Assembly (NCBI GenBank): GCA_021813085.1
Contig: JAKAMA010000010.1
Span: forward strand, 1 to 15,807
DNA: 15,807 bases
Source: Chloroflexota bacterium
GTDB taxonomy: Bacteria > Chloroflexota > Dehalococcoidia > DSTF01 > JACRBR01
Reading direction: 5' to 3'
Shown here: one piece after another, positions 7,355-13,700 of the stretch
Numbering within the stretch: the stretch's first letter is position 1
How the letters are laid out: the number at the start of each line of letters is the position of its first letter
Made by a program: the position numbers and the translations under genes
Notes under the pieces: generated by a model
What the model saw: the letters and a program-made list of their open reading frames with translations, nothing else
The model's database searches: none
Told to the model about the DNA's origin: nothing

Positions 7355-8160
7355 GCACAGCGCTGGATGCGATCATCACCGACCTCGCAGCCGAGCAGTC
7401 CGCGCTCGCGAGGGTGCTCGACAGCCTCTCCGCAGGGGATTGGGACGTGCCGACGCACGCCCCCGGCTGGTCGGTGCGCGACCAGGTCTCCCACCTGGCC
7501 TTCTTCAACGAGGCGGCGGCCCGGGCGATCACGGACCCGGAGGGCTTCGCGGCCGAAGTGCGCGAGTTCATGCAGGCCGGCGCGGACGCGGAGGCGCGCT
7601 ACCTGGCGCGCGGCAGGGGCATGGCGCCCGGTGGCGTGCTCGGCTGGTGGCGCACCGCAAGCAGCGCGCTGATCGCGGCGGCGCGCACGCTCGACCCGGA
7701 CGTCCGCGTGCCGTGGTTCGGTCCGGCCATGAGCCCGGCGTCGTTCATCACCGCGCGGCTGATGGAAACGTGGTCGCACGGCCTCGATGTCGTCGACGTC
7801 GTCGACGCCGACAGGCCCGACACGGACAGGCTCCGCCACGTGGCGTTCCTCGGCGTGCGCACCCGTGCGTACAGCTACGCCGCGCGCGGGATGGAGCAGC
7901 CGGCCGCGCCCGTGCGCGTGGAGCTGACGTCGCCGTCGGGGGAGAAATGGATCCTGGGCGATGCGGGGGCGGCGGATGTGATACGCGGCACAGCGACGGA
8001 CTTCTGCCGGGTGGTCACACAGCGCCGTCACATGGCGGATACGGACCTGGAGATCCACGGCCCGGCCGCAGAGGAATGGATGGCCATCGCGCAGGCGTTC
8101 GCCGGACCGCCCGGGCAGGGACGCCGTCCCGGGGAGTTCGTTGAGGAGAAGTCGGTGTGA
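7351..8160 (+). CDS. TIGR03084 family metal-binding protein (DinB/mycothiol-dependent maleylpyruvate isomerase-like)
   Basis: This 269-residue protein has two parts. Residues 1-165 form a DinB-like four-helix bundle with the probable metal triad His48 (QVSHLAFFNE), Glu139 and His143 (LMETWSHGLD). Residues 185-250 are a C-terminal domain with ATDFCRVVTQRRH and AEEWMAIAQAFAGPPG, the signature of TIGR03084 proteins. Relatives use a thiol cofactor such as mycothiol or bacillithiol for isomerisation or transferase reactions, or are uncharacterised; no substrate is known for this subfamily. The ATG at 7351 overlaps the upstream stop (ATGA), with GGAGGG at 7339-7344 as ribosome site, so it is made together with the carboxylase. 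Family members are, from memory, mostly actinobacterial and often near acyl-CoA enzymes. A role in handling a CoA- or thiol-linked intermediate is inference. Confidence 0.82.
   Translation: MSTALDAIITDLAAEQSALARVLDSLSAGDWDVPTHAPGWSVRDQVSHLAFFNEAAARAITDPEGFAAEVREFMQAGADAEARYLARGRGMAPGGVLGWWRTASSALIAAARTLDPDVRVPWFGPAMSPASFITARLMETWSHGLDVVDVVDADRPDTDRLRHVAFLGVRTRAYSYAARGMEQPAAPVRVELTSPSGEKWILGDAGAADVIRGTATDFCRVVTQRRHMADTDLEIHGPAAEEWMAIAQAFAGPPGQGRRPGEFVEEKSV
8143..8148 (+). promoter_or_regulatory. Ribosome binding site for the enoyl-CoA hydratase GTG start
   Basis: GAGGAG lies 8 nt before the GTG at 8157, inside the end of the TIGR03084 gene. It is the strongest Shine-Dalgarno match in the operon and supports GTG at 8157, overlapping the previous stop as GTGA. 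Confidence 0.6.
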
Positions 8161-8936
8161 GCGACGGACTGGTACACCTCGAACGTGCGGGCGGCGTTGC
8201 CACGGTCACGCTCGACTCCCCCGCGAACCGCAATGCGCTCTCCCGTGCGCTCATGGCCGGGCTCAAAGAGAGCCTAGACGCGGCGATCACCGATGACCGC
8301 GTGCGCCTGATCGTCCTGACCGGCGCGGGCCCGGTGTTCTGCTCTGGCGCCGACCTCAAGGAGCGGGGCGGCGTCAGCGAGCAAGGGCGCGGAGGAGGAC
8401 CGGGCGGCCTCGTCACGATCCTGAAGCAGATCTGGTACTCGCCGAAGCCGGTCATCGCCCGCGTCAATGGCCCGGCACGCGCCGGCGGCCTGGGGCTCAT
8501 CGCGGCGTGCGACATCGCCGTGTGCGTAGACAGCGCGACGTTCGCGTTCAGCGAGGTGCGCATCGGCGTCATCCCTGCGATCATCTCCGTCGTCATCCTG
8601 CCAAAGCTCGGCCCTACGAAGGGGATGGCGCTCTTCCTGACCGGCGATACGTTCGACGCCGGCGAGGCGGTGAGGCTGGGCCTGCTGCACGCGGCCGTGC
8701 CCGCGGACCAGCTCGACGAGCGCATCGGCCGCTACGCGAGCAGCATCCTGCAGGGCGCGCCCGGAGCGCTTGCGGGCTGCAAACGGTTGGTCCGCGAGGT
8801 CCCGGGGATGTCGATCGACGCCGCCTTCGCGTTCACGGCGGCGCTGTCGGCGGAGTTCTTCACGTCGGCGGACGCGCGCGAGGGCATGACGGCCTTCGCG
8901 GAAAAACGCCCGCCACGCTGGGCGCAGGGCTTGTGA
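8157..8936 (+). CDS. Enoyl-CoA hydratase/isomerase (crotonase) family protein
   Basis: This 259-residue crotonase-fold enzyme probably hydrates the enoyl-CoA formed by the carboxylase. The first oxyanion/CoA loop is FCSGADLKE (61-69) and the second is RAGGLGLIAACDIAV (108-122), followed by FAFSEVRIGVIPA (129-141). Aligned by eye to rat crotonase, Glu133 matches catalytic Glu164, but the position of Glu144 is Gly113. One of the two usual hydratase glutamates is therefore missing. From memory, pseudomonad LiuC/AtuE-type glutaconyl-CoA hydratases share this GxGL...ACDIA...EVRIG layout, which would fit the operon. A Gly-rich loop (QGRGGGPGG, 76-84) precedes the second loop. The gene overlaps both neighbours (GTGA upstream, TGATG downstream). 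Alternatives are an enoyl-CoA isomerase or another crotonase; the exact reaction is uncertain. Confidence 0.88.
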   Translation: MSDGLVHLERAGGVATVTLDSPANRNALSRALMAGLKESLDAAITDDRVRLIVLTGAGPVFCSGADLKERGGVSEQGRGGGPGGLVTILKQIWYSPKPVIARVNGPARAGGLGLIAACDIAVCVDSATFAFSEVRIGVIPAIISVVILPKLGPTKGMALFLTGDTFDAGEAVRLGLLHAAVPADQLDERIGRYASSILQGAPGALAGCKRLVREVPGMSIDAAFAFTAALSAEFFTSADAREGMTAFAEKRPPRWAQGL

Positions 8937-10738
8937 TGAGCGACTCGCCGCGACCAGCCCTGCGCATCGCCAACTGCTCCGGCTTCTACGGCGACCGCCT
9001 CTCCGCGGCCCGCGAGATGGTCGAGGGCGGGCCAATCGACTTCCTGACCGGCGACTACCTCGCCGAGCTGACGCTGCTCATCCTCTGGAAGATGAAGCAG
9101 AAGGACGGCAACGCGGGCTACGCGCTCACATTCCTGCGGCAGATGGAAGAGGTGCTGGGGACCTGCCTGGACCGGGGCATCAAGATCGTCACGAACGCGG
9201 GCGGGCTCAACCCCGCTGCGTTGGCCGCGAAGATGCGCGAGATGGCGGACCGGCTGGGCTTGCAGGCAAACATCGCGCACATCGAGGGCGACGATATCCT
9301 CGCGAAGCTTCCCGACCTGCAGCTCCGTGGCGAGAAGCTGGCACACCTGGACACGGGCCGTCCACTCGCCGGGTCTGGCATCCAGCCGGTAGCCGCGAAC
9401 GCGTACCTCGGAGCATGGGGGATCGTCGCGGCGCTCAACACCGGCGCCGACGTGGTTATCTGCCCGCGCGTCACGGATGCGTCGCTCGTCGTCGGCCCAG
9501 CCGCCTGGCACTTTGGATGGGGCCGGTCGGACTGGGACCGGCTCGCCTCGGCGGTCGTCGCGGGCCACATCCTCGAGTGCGGCGCCCAGGCCACGGGCGG
9601 CAACTACTCCTTTTTCCAGGAAGTGCCCGGCCTGCGGCATCCCGGCTTCCCGATCGCGGAGATGCATCAGGACGGCTCGTTCGTCGTGACCAAGCACGAG
9701 GGCACGGGCGGCCTCGTCTCCGTCGGCACCGTCACGGCGCAGTTGCTCTACGAGATCGGCGACGAGCGCTACCTGAACCCGGACGTCGTGGCGCGATTCG
9801 ACACGATCCATCTGGAGCAGAGGGGCGCTGACCAGGTGCTGGTGACCGGCGTGCGCGGTGAACCGGCCCCCGACACGACGAAGGTGTGCATCAACTACCT
9901 CGGCGGCTTCCGCAACACGATGACCTTCGTGCTCACCGGACTGGATATCGAAGAGAAGGCGCAGCTCGCCGAGGAGACCCTGTTCGCGGAACTCGGGGGC
10001 AAGGAACAGTTCGACGAAGTGAGCGTGCAGCTCAGCCGCTCCGACAAGCCGGACCCGGCGTCGAACGAGGAGGCGGGCGCCTTCCTGCGCGTCACGGTCA
10101 AGGACAAAGACCCGGCGAAGGTCGGCCGCGCGTTTTCCGGCGCCGCCATCGAGATGGCGCTCGCGAATTACCCCGGCTTCCACATGACCGGAGGCCCTTC
10201 CGCGGAAAGCTCCTACGGCGTGTACTGGCCGACGCTCGTCCCTGCCGACACGATTGACCATCTCGTCGTCGCGCACGACGGCTCGCGCATCCAGGTCCCA
10301 CCGGTGAAGGCAGGGACAGGCACCGCGCCGGTGGGGCCGGTCGCCGTGCCGTCCGTACCGGCGCCGGGCGGGCGAACCACGCGTATGCCGCTCGGCACGG
10401 TCGTCGGCGCGCGATCGGGCGACAAGGGCGGCAACGCCAACGTCGGCCTCTGGGCACGCAGCGACGCCGGCTACGCCTGGCTGGCGGACTATCTGACGGT
10501 GGGACGGTTCAAGGAACTAGTCGGCGAGGCGCGGGACCTCGAAGTACGCCGCTACGAGCTCCCGAACCTGCGGGCGCTCAACTTCGTGATGATTGGGCTG
10601 CTCGGGGAGGGTGTCGCTTCCTCGACGCGGACGGACCCACAGGCCAAGAGCCTCGGCGAATATGTGCGCGCGAAGCTGGTTGACCTGCCGGTGGCGCTGC
10701 TTGCCGATGGGTCACTCCACCCGGCAGCGGAAGCCTGA
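8936..10738 (+). CDS. Acyclic terpene utilization AtuA family protein (DUF1446 plus C-terminal AtuA-like domain)
   Basis: This 600-residue protein has two domains. The DUF1446 core (about 8-450) shows NCSGFYGDR (13-21), GDYLAELTLLI (39-49), TNAGGLNP (86-93), CPRVTDASL (176-184) and LECGAQATGGNYS (213-225). A Pro/Ala/Gly linker (455-482) leads to the AtuA-like domain (485-590) with VGARSGDKGGNANVGLWAR (490-508). AtuA was named from the acyclic terpene (citronellol/geraniol) degradation cluster of Pseudomonas, but its reaction is not established. Here it is the last gene of the operon. The ATG at 8936 is chosen because it shares one base with the hydratase stop (TGATG) and the family N-terminus starts a few residues in; a GTG one codon earlier is possible. 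The open frame further upstream overlaps the hydratase and is not used. Family assignment is firm; function is open. Confidence 0.9.
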   Translation: MSDSPRPALRIANCSGFYGDRLSAAREMVEGGPIDFLTGDYLAELTLLILWKMKQKDGNAGYALTFLRQMEEVLGTCLDRGIKIVTNAGGLNPAALAAKMREMADRLGLQANIAHIEGDDILAKLPDLQLRGEKLAHLDTGRPLAGSGIQPVAANAYLGAWGIVAALNTGADVVICPRVTDASLVVGPAAWHFGWGRSDWDRLASAVVAGHILECGAQATGGNYSFFQEVPGLRHPGFPIAEMHQDGSFVVTKHEGTGGLVSVGTVTAQLLYEIGDERYLNPDVVARFDTIHLEQRGADQVLVTGVRGEPAPDTTKVCINYLGGFRNTMTFVLTGLDIEEKAQLAEETLFAELGGKEQFDEVSVQLSRSDKPDPASNEEAGAFLRVTVKDKDPAKVGRAFSGAAIEMALANYPGFHMTGGPSAESSYGVYWPTLVPADTIDHLVVAHDGSRIQVPPVKAGTGTAPVGPVAVPSVPAPGGRTTRMPLGTVVGARSGDKGGNANVGLWARSDAGYAWLADYLTVGRFKELVGEARDLEVRRYELPNLRALNFVMIGLLGEGVASSTRTDPQAKSLGEYVRAKLVDLPVALLADGSLHPAAEA

Positions 10739-13700
10739 CCAGCGCGCGTTGACGCATGGGGCTCGCGGTGGCGGGCCGGTCCGGAGGCCCGCCTCCCGCC
10801 CCACCGCCGCCGTGAGGATGCGCGGCTACGCATGATCCGCACGCCACGCCGCCGCACCGCCGCGGGCGGCTCGACCGCGTCGAGCGGCAGGGTGAGCCAC
10901 GGCGGCGCGGCGCCGCCCGCGGACAGGGCAGCCGGTCGGGGAGCTGCCGCCGCCGCATCCTTGACCTCGAACGTGCCACCGTCGCTGCGGCCCCAGACCT
11001 CCGGGAAGTACTGCTCGTAGGCGGTGGCCGGCGGCAGCTTGAAGACGCCGGGCGTGGTCGCGCGGGCGAAGTACGTGTATGCGTACACGCCCTTCGACAC
11101 GAAGCGGGCGAACAGCACGACGCGGTTGTCGCGCACGTCCGTGTGGCCGAAAGGGCTGTAGCGCTTGTCGACCTGGTACGACTTCCGCTGCGCATCCGCA
11201 ACCTGCCGCTGGATCGCCGGTGGTGTCGTACGCAGGCTCGTGTCGATGGGCTCGAGCCCGGCCGGCAGGTGGTCCTCCAGGACGAGGAAGTTGAGGTCGG
11301 ACGGCGCAACCAGCGTGACCTTGACGCGGACGACGTCGCCCAGGTTCGCGCGGGTTGTCGGCGCGCCGGTGGGATCGGCGGCGAGCGCGTACTCGTGCGA
11401 CACGCCGATACCGTAGTTCGCCGCCTCCACGCCGTCGGCCGGCGTAAAGTAGCGCAGGTGCGCGGTGTAGTAGAGACGGCTAGCGGCGCTTGCGGGTGAC
11501 CGCTGGATCCGCAGATCGTTGGTCACGTCTTTCAGCAGGTCTTTCATCTGGATGACGACGCTGTCCTCCTGGCGCACCTTGCCCTTGTCGGCCTTGCCGG
11601 CGAGCTTGCGGCTGCCGTTGAGATCGACGCTGTAGGTGAACGACGCCTGGGCGTCCTTGCGGACGAGCATGAAATCGGTGATCGCCAGCAGCGAGACGGC
11701 GGTATCGTGGGGCGACTCCCAGTGGCCGTCCTTGCGCGCGACCATCAGCCAGCGGAGCGTGCCATCGACGAGCGGATTGTCCGGTTGGAAGGCGGTGAAC
11801 GCCTGCAGCACCTGCGCCGTCGTCTGCGTGCTGTTGCCGAACAGGCCTGCGTCGTAGGTCGCCTCCTCCCAGTGGCTGCCGGTCGCGGAGGGGATCGCCG
11901 CGCCTTGCAGCTCGTCCAGGAGCGTGGTCACGCGCGGATCGCTCACGGAGCCGCCGCTCAGCTTGATCGCCAGCGCGAGCCACGCCTTGCCGGTGTTGCT
12001 CATGCCCGTGCGCTGCTCCGCCAGCGCGAAGCTGCGCCCGAGGTCGCCATCGCCGTTGCGGGCGAGGGCGTAGAGGATGAACGCGCGCAGGTCCAGTTGC
12101 GGTGAGAGCACGTCGCGAGGCAGGTCCAGTTGCTGCCGCAGATAACGCGCGGCGTTGGCCTGGGTGTTCTTATCGACGTGGTAGCGGTCGCGGCTTGCTT
12201 CCGCCAGCCCGATCAGCACCCACGCCGTGATCGCGGGGTCGGAGTCGTCGCCGCTCCACCAGCCCCAACCGCCATCGACGTGCTGATTGTTATAGAGGCG
12301 CTGGAGCGAACGCTGCACCAGCGCGTCGAGGGCGCCGCTGTCCCCGGGCGCTGAGAGGTCGGTGAGACCGAGTTCTTTCGTCGCGCGGCGGAGCGCGAGT
12401 TGCGGCAGGAAGCGGCTGACGGTGGTCTCCGCGCTCTCGTAGGGGTACTCCTTGATGTACTGCAACGCCGTATCGACGCCCGCGGCGAGCGATGGCGCGA
12501 CGCGCACGGTTAGCTCGCCGGCGTCCGGGCGCACGTAGTACGGCACAGCGATCGCCTCCGACGCCTGGCCCGTGACCTCGCCCGCGGTGCCGACGGTCTC
12601 CGGCGTGAAGAAGGAGTAGAGCGGGAGCGTGAGCTTCACGCTGTCCGACTTGTCGCCGGCCTTCGCATCGAACGTGAGGTTGAAGCTGTCGTGGCCCGGG
12701 GCAGCCGTCGTCTGCCAGCGGACCAGCGCGTCCCGCCCGGGCTGTACGGTCACCTTCCGGGTCGCGTCGCCCACAACGCGGATCCCTTCGGCCCTGAGCG
12801 AGACGTCGACGCCCAGCGGCGACCCGGTGAAGTTGTGCACGATGGCGCCGAGCGACGCCTGGTCGCCGGCGACGAGGAAGCGGGGCACGGCGGGCCGGAT
12901 GATCAGGTCCTTCCTGGTGACGATCTCGTTGCGGGCCTCACCGGCCTTCGTGTCCGCGGTGACGCCGCGGGCGGTGAGGCGCCACGTTGTCAGCGTGTCA
13001 GGCAGCTTGACATCGACGGTCGCCCTGCCATCGGCGCCGGTACGGAGCGAGGCGTCCCAGTAGGCGGTGTTCGGGAAGAAGGTGCGCGTCTGGTCGCCGG
13101 CGCCACCACCGCCGCCCTTGCCACCCTGCGAGAGCCGTACGGCCAGCTCGTTCGCGCGGTCGACCGACACGGCATAGCTCGAACCGCTCATCACGCTCAG
13201 GGGGCGCTGTGACCAGAACGCCTGCAGGGCGGGTTGCGCCGGATCGTCCTGGAGCGACAGCACTGACTTGTCGACCAGCGCGAGGGACAGCTCCGCGGGG
13301 ATGCCATTCCCGTTGCTGTCCGTTGTGCGAATGGTGTAATGCACGGTGTCGCGCGGCGCGTACGTGCCGCGGTCCGGCATGATCGTGATGTCCAACTTCT
13401 TGACGTCGGTCGAGACCTTCAGGTCGACCATCCCGATCTTCAGTTGCGGCAGGGGGTCGGTGGCGGTCGGCGGCTTGAAGAGCATGACGCTGACGAAGAC
13501 GTTCGGCACGTGGTCTTCCGTGATCGGCACCTCAATCACCTCGGAGTTGGTCGCGAAGTCGCGCAGATCGTAGCGCAGGAGGCGGCCGCGCTCCTGCGTC
13601 ACCAGCCCGCGGCTGCCGGCGAACGGGGCAGCGACGAGGATCTTCGCCGTGTCGCCGGGCTTGTACTGATCCTTGTCGGCCACGAGCTGGATCACGTCGT

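Noticed and set aside
8507..8935. Upstream extension of the AtuA frame by 143 codons
   Set aside because: It overlaps the hydratase in another frame and has no similarity to AtuA proteins; the family N-terminus begins right after ATG 8936.
8732..10276. Long minus-strand open frame (about 514 codons) opposite the hydratase and AtuA genes
   Set aside because: It lies across two clear plus-strand genes and has no family resemblance; a GC-driven shadow.
10578..11309. Second minus-strand open frame (243 codons) overlapping the macroglobulin C-terminus
   Set aside because: The macroglobulin frame carries recognisable MG10-like sequence over the same bases, while this frame is Arg/Ser-rich with no motif.
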